Shown in pieces: positions 25,582 through 32,807 of a DNA stretch of 64,000 bases (the stretch's first letter is position 1; every line of letters starts with the position of its first letter). Position numbers and translations under genes: made by a program. The DNA lies in assembly GCA_964564735.1 (NCBI GenBank), contig CAZMCH010000011.1, positions 1 to 64,000 on the forward strand, written 5' to 3'. Under the pieces are notes generated by a model. It did not search any database, was not told the DNA's origin, and was given only the letters and a program-made list of their open reading frames with translations. Source of the DNA: CAZMCH01 sp964564735. GTDB taxonomy: Bacteria; Poribacteria; DTPJ01.

Positions 25582-26507
25582 ATCGAGAAAACATTAATAT
25601 TAGCGTCAACATAGCTGGTATGAAGATGAAAAATCCTGTTATGGTTGCATCTGGAACATTTGGCTATGGAGATGAATACAGCGACTTTTTTGATCCATCA
25701 GAATTAGGTGCAATTGTATCAAAAAGCATCACACTTCTGCCACGTATTGGCAATCGTCCTCCACGAATAGCGGAAACACCATCAGGTATGCTCAACGCAA
25801 TTGGTCTTCAAAATGTCGGATTAGAGGAATTTATATCATCAAAAATGCCTCTTATGAGAAAAATAAGAATACCAATAATCGTTAGCATATCAGGCGAGGA
25901 TATATTAGAGTATGTAAAAATTGCAGAAAGGCTTAATAACATAAATGATGTTTCAGGTATCGAACTCAATATATCATGTCCCAATGTTGCCAAAGGCGGA
26001 ATGCAATTCGGTGCAGATTCCCAAGCTACATACGAACTTGTAAAAGCTGTTCGTAATTCAACAGATTTGCCAATCATAGTAAAACTATCACCAAATGTAA
26101 CAAGCATTATCGAGATTGCGCTTTCAGCGCAAAATGCAGGTGCGGATGCACTTTCGCTTATAAATACTTTACTTGGTATGGCAATTGATATAAATACAAG
26201 ACGACCAAAGATTGGAAATATAACAGGCGGTCTTTCTGGTCCTGCAATAAGACCTGTGGCAATAAGAATGGTTTGGCAAGTTTTTAATGCAGTGAATTTG
26301 CCAATAATCGGAATGGGTGGTATAATGAATACAGAAGATGCTATTGAATTTATAATTGCAGGGGCAAGGGCTGTATCTATTGGAACTGCTAACTTTGTAA
26401 ATCCAATGTCAACAATAGAGATAATTTCTGGAATAAAAGACTATATGCAAAAAAAAGGTATTGTAGATATAAATGAACTTGTAGGAAGCTTGGACACAAG
26501 TTTATAA
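25572..26507 (+). CDS. pyrD: Dihydroorotate dehydrogenase B, catalytic subunit
   Basis: 311 residues, TIM barrel of class 1B. Seen: MVASGTFGYG (FMN site), NISCPNV with the catalytic-base cysteine that marks class 1 enzymes, IVKLSPNV and GMGGI...AGARAVSIGTANF (FMN phosphate site). It oxidises dihydroorotate to orotate with NAD+ through PyrK. RBS CAGGAG lies in the end of pyrK. Followed 30 bases later by pyrB. Confidence 0.96.
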   Translation: MEINRENINISVNIAGMKMKNPVMVASGTFGYGDEYSDFFDPSELGAIVSKSITLLPRIGNRPPRIAETPSGMLNAIGLQNVGLEEFISSKMPLMRKIRIPIIVSISGEDILEYVKIAERLNNINDVSGIELNISCPNVAKGGMQFGADSQATYELVKAVRNSTDLPIIVKLSPNVTSIIEIALSAQNAGADALSLINTLLGMAIDINTRRPKIGNITGGLSGPAIRPVAIRMVWQVFNAVNLPIIGMGGIMNTEDAIEFIIAGARAVSIGTANFVNPMSTIEIISGIKDYMQKKGIVDINELVGSLDTSL

Positions 26508-26537
26508 TTTTATCTACCCAAAGGAGGACGAAATCCA

Positions 26538-27653
26538 TTGAGAGATATTATAGTTATAGGCGATCTATCAAATCAAGAGATAGAGCATATATTTCAAATA
26601 GCAAATGATATGGCAGGGATAATTAATTCAGGCAGTCCTCGTCTTTGCAATGGCAAAATATTAGCGACACTTTTTTATGAACCTAGCACAAGAACACGCC
26701 TATCATTTGAAAGCGCAATGTTAAGGCTTGGTGGAAACGTAATCGGCTTTGCTGAACCAAGTTCATCGTCTGTAGCAAAAGGTGAAACACTAGCAGATAC
26801 AGCTAGAGTTGTGGCTGAATACGCAGATATAATTGTAATAAGACATCCTTACGCTGGCTCTGCAAGGGTTCTTGCTGATTATGCGGATATTCCTGTCATA
26901 AATGGAGGAGATGGTAGCAATCAACATCCCACGCAAACACTTTATGATTTATATACAATCAATAAGCATCTTGGGCGTATAAGTGAATTAAAGGTTGGTT
27001 TATGTGGAGACTTGCGCTATGGCAGGACAGTTCATTCCCTAGCCTATGCTTTAGCGCGTTTTGGTTCTGAGATTATCTGTATAGCACCTGAAGGACTAGA
27101 AATGCCTGAACACGTTTTGCAAAGATTGGAGCTAAAATTTAATTCAAAAGTAAAATATGCAAATAAACTTGATGATGTAATTAATGAGCTAGATGTTCTT
27201 TATATGACACGTATTCAAAAAGAACGCTTGCCATCAGATATAGATTATAAGGCTGTTTCTAGCAAATACATAATAAATAAAGAGTTGATGTCAAAGGCAA
27301 AAAAGCAAATGATACTTCTGCATCCACTACCAAGAGTAGATGAAATCTCTTATGAACTTGATGATGATCAGAGATCATTCTATTTTAGACAATCTGCCTA
27401 TGGAGTGCGTATAAGGATGGCTCTTATTGCAGTTGCTCTTGATGTTCTGAAAATACCTACTAACGTTGGCGCGCCAGCATCTCCTAGATTGGTGAGTGTA
27501 AAGAAGAAATGTATCAATCCGCGATGTATTGTCAATCATGAACTATATCTACCTCATAAGTTTGAGATAGTTTCTGATCTTCCTCCATTGGTTGCATGTG
27601 CCTATTGTGGTGAAAAGCCTGTCGATGATATACCAGAATCTAATGTGATTTAG
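26538..27653 (+). CDS. pyrB: Aspartate carbamoyltransferase catalytic chain with fused PyrI-type zinc ribbon
   Basis: 371 residues; ordinary PyrB chains are about 305. Residues 1-310 carry the carbamoyl-phosphate motif PSTRTRLSFE, the 80s loop SSSVAKGETL and HPTQTL, so the enzyme looks active. Residues 318-371 add KKKCINPRC...VACAYCGEKP: cysteines at 325, 330, 354 and 357, i.e. C-x4-C-x23-C-x2-C, the spacing of the zinc domain of E. coli PyrI. The allosteric nucleotide-binding half of PyrI is absent. TTG start with AAGGAGG. The stop overlaps the convergent radical SAM gene by 14 bases. Confidence 0.93.
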   Translation: MRDIIVIGDLSNQEIEHIFQIANDMAGIINSGSPRLCNGKILATLFYEPSTRTRLSFESAMLRLGGNVIGFAEPSSSSVAKGETLADTARVVAEYADIIVIRHPYAGSARVLADYADIPVINGGDGSNQHPTQTLYDLYTINKHLGRISELKVGLCGDLRYGRTVHSLAYALARFGSEIICIAPEGLEMPEHVLQRLELKFNSKVKYANKLDDVINELDVLYMTRIQKERLPSDIDYKAVSSKYIINKELMSKAKKQMILLHPLPRVDEISYELDDDQRSFYFRQSAYGVRIRMALIAVALDVLKIPTNVGAPASPRLVSVKKKCINPRCIVNHELYLPHKFEIVSDLPPLVACAYCGEKPVDDIPESNVI

Positions 27654-29313
27654 GATTTGTTATTTGCAATATTTGATAATCTTTCCATGAATATAACTGC
27701 CACTGTTCATATATTCTTGTTTTAATTTGCTCTTTGATAATTTGCATCTGAGTTTTCATGTGAGTATAGCGCGCACAATAAGTCAGATATTCTGATATAA
27801 TGAACCAATAGCCTTTGGAAAAAAATCCAAATCTCTCTCTTGCGATCTTATGTGCGTCTTTTAAGTATTTCCAATATGTTGATGAATTATCTTTTGTTAG
27901 TATCCGTGATGCAGAATATAGCTTTTCTTTAAGCGACATAGGTGTTGATCCATTTTTAAATTCTGGATTGATTAAACTCAAAGCTCTTTTTACTCTCTCA
28001 AAAAATGCGCTTTCATGATATATTCTTTCTAGTATTTTGACATAGTTCTGTTCTGCTTCTTTTTCGGATATATTATAAGGAATAAAATTCATTGTTCCAT
28101 CGGTATTGTTGCCGGTAGAATTTTCTATAATACGACCTTCTTTTTTCATACGATTCCATAGTTCTGTTTTTGGTAATGCCTGCAAAAGTCCAACCATTAC
28201 AGTAGGGATATGAGTCTTATTGATAAATTCTATGAGTTTTTCCACAGCATCTGAAGTATCAGAATCAAAACCATGTATTATACCCATCATCATGCTTGTT
28301 CCAGTTTCTTCTGTAATAAGCTTGAGTTTTTCAATAATCGTCTTTTTACCTCGTAAATTTTGGTTTTTTCCTGTTTCTTGCAATGCTTCGGTATTGTTTG
28401 TTTCTACACCAAAAAAGTTATCAATAAAGTATGCTTTACGAAACCATTTTCTGAGTTCTTGCATTGTTGGTGTATCATCAGAAAGATTCACAGAAACTTC
28501 ACTATACTTTGGGAAGCTATAGCCTATCTCGTTGTCAATTCTATGAAGGTTTTTTAAAAGTTCTATTGCTTCTTTGGGATTTCCTATAAAATTGTCATCA
28601 ACAATGAAAACCGAACCTCGCCATCCAAGATTATACATTTGTTTGAAAGCATTTTCTGTATGTTCTGTTGGCGCTATACGTTGCTTTTTGCCAAAACGTG
28701 CAGTAATATCGCAAAATTCACAATTAAAAGGACATCCCCTTGTTATCTGAACAGACATGCTTTGGTAATTTTTCAGATTTATAGATGAATAGTCAGGTTG
28801 AAAGAATTTTTCAGGATGCGTAAGCATTCCTTTATAATACTTTTCGGCATTTCCATAATAAATTCCTTCAAGAAGATCATCAATGACCATTTCTGCCTCA
28901 TTTTCGACAAGGTGGTCCGCAAGTTCCATTAGCGGGGAATCCTCACTGATAATAGTTCCACCAGCTATAAGTAACTTGCCTGCGTTTTTGACGATTTTCG
29001 CATCTTCAAGAAAACCTTTTTCCTGAGCTATCATTCCACCAATATATATATGATCTGCGTCTTTTATTAGCTTTTCAATAGAGGTTGGATTAACATTTCT
29101 ATCTATGAGTTCGATTTCGTTATAATAAGATTTGAGATAATTAAATAATCCCATTAGCCCCAAAGGCGGGAGAGAAGATTTTGGAAGCCCAAATTCATTT
29201 TTTGGTATGTATTTTGCCAAAGTATGCTTAAAACTCCAGAAGGTTTGGCTATGAAATTTTGGGTATATAATAATTGCTTTATTTGCTAATTTGCCTTTTA
29301 TCGTATTGGTCAC
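27640..29313 (-). CDS. B12-binding-domain radical SAM protein (DUF4070 type)
   Basis: 557 residues. An N-terminal cobalamin-binding-like Rossmann domain (about 20-150) precedes a radical SAM domain with CPFNCEFCDIT (C-x3-C-x2-C 4Fe-4S motif) and VDDNFIGN, followed by a C-terminal helical domain of the DUF4070 kind. Known relatives modify lipids such as hopanoids or act on unknown substrates. The DxHxxG-type cobalamin motif is not obvious, so B12 binding is uncertain. The only early start is GTG 29313, with no clear RBS. Overlaps the 3' end of pyrB by 14 bases. Its substrate is unknown. Confidence 0.85.
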   Translation of the reverse strand: MTNTIKGKLANKAIIIYPKFHSQTFWSFKHTLAKYIPKNEFGLPKSSLPPLGLMGLFNYLKSYYNEIELIDRNVNPTSIEKLIKDADHIYIGGMIAQEKGFLEDAKIVKNAGKLLIAGGTIISEDSPLMELADHLVENEAEMVIDDLLEGIYYGNAEKYYKGMLTHPEKFFQPDYSSINLKNYQSMSVQITRGCPFNCEFCDITARFGKKQRIAPTEHTENAFKQMYNLGWRGSVFIVDDNFIGNPKEAIELLKNLHRIDNEIGYSFPKYSEVSVNLSDDTPTMQELRKWFRKAYFIDNFFGVETNNTEALQETGKNQNLRGKKTIIEKLKLITEETGTSMMMGIIHGFDSDTSDAVEKLIEFINKTHIPTVMVGLLQALPKTELWNRMKKEGRIIENSTGNNTDGTMNFIPYNISEKEAEQNYVKILERIYHESAFFERVKRALSLINPEFKNGSTPMSLKEKLYSASRILTKDNSSTYWKYLKDAHKIARERFGFFSKGYWFIISEYLTYCARYTHMKTQMQIIKEQIKTRIYEQWQLYSWKDYQILQITNPKSH

Positions 29314-29375
29314 CTCTATTTATATTATTTATGTTCTTAAATAATGAAAAATATTATTCTGAATGAGTAAAATAT

Positions 29376-29402
29376 AGAAAAACCCCTTGTAAATAAGGGA
29401 TT
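29376..29402 (-). terminator. Intrinsic terminator after the RRM gene
   Basis: Minus strand: AATCCCTT (29395-29402) pairs with AAGGGGTT (29381-29388) around a 6-base loop, followed by further T residues (29378-29382 as A on plus). One G-T pair. It lies 32 bases after the RRM gene stop. Confidence 0.75.
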
Positions 29403-29433
29403 TCTCTATAAATTAGATGTGAATCAGAGAATT

Positions 29434-29745
29434 CTAGTATCTTGATCTGTTGCGATCTGAGCTATAACTTCTTGATCGATCTCCGCCTCTTGATTCTCTT
29501 GGGTCTTTTGCTTCATCAACTCTGAGTGAGCGCCCACCAAATTCTTTGCCATCAACAGCGTCTTTGGCTTTCTTAGCGTCTGTTTCATTAACAAACTCAA
29601 CGAAACCAAAGCCTCTTGATTTGCCAGTATAACGATCTGTAACGACTGAAGCAGAAGTAACATTACCATGTTCTGAGAATATAGATTCTAGTTCTTGATC
29701 TGTTGTGTCAAAACTTAGATTGCCAACATAAAGCTTTTTTGCCAT
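29434..29745 (-). CDS. RRM-domain RNA-binding protein
   Basis: 103 residues. One RNA recognition motif (1-80) with RNP2 KLYVGNLSF and RNP1 KSRGFGFVEF, then an Arg/Ser/Asp-rich tail (RESRGGDRSRSYSSDRNRS), as in cyanobacterial Rbp and other bacterial glycine/arginine-tailed RRM proteins, some cold-induced. RBS AAGGAAGG. Its promoter (30002-30030) is about 250 bases upstream, so the mRNA has a long 5' leader (29746-29995) containing AGGGATTTATCCCT-type hairpin sequence near 29818-29831. Such leaders are common in cold-regulated RNA-binding genes; regulation here is inferred. Confidence 0.94.
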   Translation of the reverse strand: MAKKLYVGNLSFDTTDQELESIFSEHGNVTSASVVTDRYTGKSRGFGFVEFVNETDAKKAKDAVDGKEFGGRSLRVDEAKDPRESRGGDRSRSYSSDRNRSRY

Positions 29746-30001
29746 TTTTTAGTAACCTTCCTTGAAAGCTAGGTCGAATTTGTAATAAAATATACAAAAC
29801 CGCGCGCTAATATAAATAAGGGATAAATCCCTGAATTTGCCCCCAAAAATAGGAGCATAATAAAAGTAAATTTTTGCTCGAGTATTTGTTATTGAAAATT
29901 ATTGATGCAAAATAGAAAAGGGAATTTCAAATAGGATGGAAATTCGAGTAGCAGACTTCGCACAAGTTTCCTCTAACACTGACCGGGCAGTTACATATAA
30001 T

Positions 30002-30030
30002 ATTATACACCATAGCAATATATTTGTCAA
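30002..30030 (-). promoter_or_regulatory. Consensus sigma-70 promoter for the RRM gene at the left end of the inverted-repeat element
   Basis: Minus strand: TTGACA (30025-30030), 17-base spacer, TATAAT (30002-30007), both perfect. The predicted transcript start is near 29995. The region between start point and gene (29746-29995) holds no other gene. Confidence 0.82.
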
Positions 30031-30266
30031 CTATATTTTTCCTGAAGATCGGACATAAGTTCGGACAAAAATAATCACCTATGATAAAATATAGTATTAC
30101 AACACTATAAAATCACAAAAGGTGCTTTATGTATCATTAGTATAGATAAAATAAAAAGATTCGTAAATTAACGCTTTATGATTGATAACGTGTATCTGCT
30201 TTTCATGAGAATAGCCTTGGGCAATGTCCGAACTTATGTCCGATCTTCAGGAAAGAGTATTGACAA
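30024..30266. mobile_element. Inverted-repeat element with exact 30-bp arms and outward-facing promoters
   Basis: The 30 bases 30038-30067 are the exact reverse complement of 30225-30254. The similarity continues outward, with a gap, to TTGTCAA (30024-30030) and TTGACAA (30260-30266), which are the two -35 boxes. The 157-base core has no ORF. A diverged half copy is at 2598-2691. This looks like a MITE or other non-autonomous repeat that carries promoters at both ends; no clear target-site duplication is seen. The alternative is a shared bidirectional operator region that has been copied. Confidence 0.68.
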
Positions 30267-30288
30267 TATGTTACTAATATGATAAACT
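30260..30288 (+). promoter_or_regulatory. Putative sigma-70 promoter for rplY at the right end of the element
   Basis: Plus strand: perfect TTGACA (30260-30265), 17-base spacer, -10 TAAACT (30283-30288, 4 of 6). Predicted leader to rplY is about 170 bases. The leader has an orphan Shine-Dalgarno-like AAGGAGG at 30406-30412 that is 52 bases from the rplY ATG and not followed by a usable AUG/GUG/UUG start in any frame at proper distance. Confidence 0.55.
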
Positions 30289-30464
30289 TACGAATACTGA
30301 TTTTTCAGCTAAAAGCCATATAAATATATGATAAATATTGATTTTTAATTACGAATATCAATATAAAATCTTTAATAGATATTTTACAGGTATTTTAAGG
30401 CCAAAAAGGAGGAACCTGTCTAGGCGAATATTCCCAAAGAAAATCTCGCAATAGACAAATAAAG

Positions 30465-31109
30465 ATGGAACAAGTAAGGTTAGATGTTCAGTTAAGAAAA
30501 AACAAAGGCAAAGGTTATGCAAGAGAAATAAGAAGAATAGGAATGGTTCCTGGGGTTGTCTATGGACATAAACAAGAACCTATCAATATCCAATTAATGG
30601 AATCACGAATACATCGTATTATCAGACATGGAGGAGAAAATGTTCTGATAAACATCAACATCGCTGATCGTGGTGAAGAAGTTACCATGATTAAAGAATT
30701 ACAGACAGACCCTTTAACAAAAAAAATTATCCATGCTGATTTCATGAGAGTTTCTTTAGAAGAACGAATTACAACACATATTCCAGTGACTCTTGTTGGT
30801 GAACCTATTGGTGTGAATGAAGGTGGAGTTTTAGAATTCTTATTGAGAGAACTTAGTATAGAGTGTCAAGTTGGAAATATACCTGAAGATATTAAAATTG
30901 ACATATCGTCATTAAAAATTGGCGATCAGATTCGTGTTGAAGATATTACCTTGCCAAACGATATGATTTGTCATGATGAACCTGTTACTGTTATAGTGAC
31001 AGTTGCTTCACCGACAGTTATTAAAGAAGGTGAAGAGCTTATATCCGATGAAGAGAAAGAACCAGAAGTCATTAGTGAAAGACGAAGAGCTGAAAAGGAA
31101 GAAGAATAA
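30465..31109 (+). CDS. rplY: 50S ribosomal protein bL25 (Ctc form)
   Basis: 214 residues: N-terminal L25 5S-rRNA-binding domain (1-92; RKNKGKGYAREIRRIGMVPGVVYG) plus the C-terminal TL5/Ctc beta domain (about 95-190) and an acidic tail. This is the long general-stress type. It binds 5S rRNA. The usual neighbour pth is not present; instead a cell-wall amidase follows 5 bases later. The ATG has only a weak RBS (ATAAAG), while a strong AAGGAGG lies unused 52 bases upstream. Confidence 0.95.
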   Translation: MEQVRLDVQLRKNKGKGYAREIRRIGMVPGVVYGHKQEPINIQLMESRIHRIIRHGGENVLININIADRGEEVTMIKELQTDPLTKKIIHADFMRVSLEERITTHIPVTLVGEPIGVNEGGVLEFLLRELSIECQVGNIPEDIKIDISSLKIGDQIRVEDITLPNDMICHDEPVTVIVTVASPTVIKEGEELISDEEKEPEVISERRRAEKEEE

Positions 31110-31114
31110 GGATC

Positions 31115-32179
31115 ATGAAAACATCCATATTTTGTATCCTATTTACTTTTTTATTTCTGATTTTTACCTTTTATACGTTTGCACAAGATTCTTCTTTGCT
31201 TGTATATGATGCAAAAGATAATGAGATAGGCGAACTTATAATAAAGGATTTTAATGGCTATCAATACGCCTCTTTGGAAGATATATCCAAAATATTTGGC
31301 TGGGCAAGAAAAAATGAACCGTTATTTGGTCGGATGACAATAATCGTCCTTGATAAAAGAATAGCCGTTACAAAAGAACTCAGTCGTATAAAAGTTAATG
31401 ATCAAGAAGAATCCATGTCAAAACCTGCAGTGATTATATCTGGTAAATTGTCTGTTCCTCTTGATTTTCTTACGAAGGTTGTTTCAAAAGCAATTGATAA
31501 ACGCATTGTTCTGAATCCAAATGACGAATATATACAAATAACAGAAGAGCCTTTCAGTAGTAATACTGCGTATATCAGAAGTTCGAAAAGAACAATTTTT
31601 CGAGTAATGATTGATCCGGGTCATGGTGGAAACGATATAGGTGCAAAAAGCAAGTCTGGTTTGAGAGAAAAAGATCTGACTCTTGAAATAGCAAAAAAAT
31701 TAGAGGAATTGTTTAGCCAAAATGAAAATATCGAGGTTTTTCTGACAAGAAATGACGATAGATATATGTCGCTTGAAGAAAGGGTTATCTTTGCAAATAA
31801 TCTTCGTGGAAACTTCTTTTTAAGTATCCATTTTTGCTCTTCTACATCTGAGAATTCAAAAGGTTTCAATATATGTATCAATAACCCTAAAATGCAGTCT
31901 GATATTTCAGAATCAGGAATGTTCTATGGCAAAAGCAAAAAGTTTGCCAGTGAGATCAAGGCAAAAATAAGTCGTATCATTACAAATGGAAGAGATAGGG
32001 AAGCCTCATTTGCTATCACTGATGGACTTTTTATGCCTGCAGTGCTTGTTGAAGTATTACATTTAACAAATTCAAATGACGTTGATATGCTATCAAAACC
32101 AAATTTTATAAATTCTGTTGCATCAGCCCTCAGTGAGTCTATATTGGCAATTAGTCAAATAAAAACAGAATCTTTTTAG
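31115..32179 (+). CDS. Exported N-acetylmuramoyl-L-alanine amidase (Amidase_3)
   Basis: 354 residues. Signal peptide (1-25), then a beta-rich region like the copper-amine-oxidase N-terminal domain fused to many wall enzymes (30-150), then the Amidase_3 zinc domain: IDPGHGGNDIGA (His ligand), LREKDLTLEIA (Glu ligand), FLTRNDDRYMSLEER and FLSIHF (His ligand; usually SIHANA). The catalytic Glu is near LVEVLHLTN. It cleaves the amide linking stem peptides to MurNAc, in the periplasm. It follows rplY by 5 bases and precedes the GerMN gene by 23, suggesting one transcript. Confidence 0.9.
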   Translation: MKTSIFCILFTFLFLIFTFYTFAQDSSLLVYDAKDNEIGELIIKDFNGYQYASLEDISKIFGWARKNEPLFGRMTIIVLDKRIAVTKELSRIKVNDQEESMSKPAVIISGKLSVPLDFLTKVVSKAIDKRIVLNPNDEYIQITEEPFSSNTAYIRSSKRTIFRVMIDPGHGGNDIGAKSKSGLREKDLTLEIAKKLEELFSQNENIEVFLTRNDDRYMSLEERVIFANNLRGNFFLSIHFCSSTSENSKGFNICINNPKMQSDISESGMFYGKSKKFASEIKAKISRIITNGRDREASFAITDGLFMPAVLVEVLHLTNSNDVDMLSKPNFINSVASALSESILAISQIKTESF

Positions 32180-32202
32180 CATCAATACAAAGTGGTGATG
32201 AT

Positions 32203-32733
32203 ATGAAAATAGGTGTTATTCGTAGAACCAATATAACACTAATGCTTTTTTGTGTTTTATTTATCGCTATTCTTTTGGTGAGTGATATGCCTGCCCAAGA
32301 GTCCGAAAAGCCCGAAGATGTAGTTACAATGAATTTAAAGCTTTATTATCTTGGAACAGATGGAAATACTTATGTTTCAGAAGACCGTGAAGTAACAAAA
32401 TATGGCAATACTACTGATCAAGCCAAAATTGCACTTATGGAGTTAATCAGAGGACCTGTAACTGACCTAATGCCTACTATACCAAAAGGAACTGATGTCC
32501 GTGAAGTGTTTATTGATAAAAGAGGTTGTGCATATATTGATTTTACAGGTACTATATCTTCAAATCATATCGGCGGAGTTACAGCAGAAATGGCTACTAT
32601 TGTATCAATTGTTAATACTTTAACGGCTAACTTCCCCAAAAATATACAAAAAGTAAGAATACTCATCAATGGCAAAGAAGCAAAGACGATAGCAGGACAT
32701 ATTGACATTACAAAACCAATACTGCCATTTTAG
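32203..32733 (+). CDS. Exported GerMN-domain protein
   Basis: 176 residues. N-terminal hydrophobic signal segment (about 10-28), then a GerMN domain (about 45-165) with KIALMELIRGPV, AYIDFTG and VNTLTANFPKNIQKVRILING. GerMN domains occur in sporulation GerM and in LpqB; in non-sporeformers they often neighbour amidases and are thought to help wall remodelling. Location right after an Amidase_3 gene fits that. A terminator follows at 32754-32791. Confidence 0.88.
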   Translation: MKIGVIRRTNITLMLFCVLFIAILLVSDMPAQESEKPEDVVTMNLKLYYLGTDGNTYVSEDREVTKYGNTTDQAKIALMELIRGPVTDLMPTIPKGTDVREVFIDKRGCAYIDFTGTISSNHIGGVTAEMATIVSIVNTLTANFPKNIQKVRILINGKEAKTIAGHIDITKPILPF

Positions 32734-32753
32734 ATTCCTTTCTTTATTTCTTC

Positions 32754-32791
32754 AAGCTTATAGGTAATCAAAATGCTTATAGGCTTTTTTT
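32754..32791 (+). terminator. Intrinsic terminator after the GerMN gene
   Basis: AAGCTTAT (32754-32761) pairs with ATAGGCTT (32779-32786), one G-T pair, followed by TTTTT and a T-rich run. It ends the rplY-amidase-GerMN unit. The next gene starts only 17 bases later and no clear promoter is seen for it, so partial read-through is possible. Confidence 0.7.
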
Positions 32792-32807
32792 ATTTCTGGT
32801 ATAAGCT

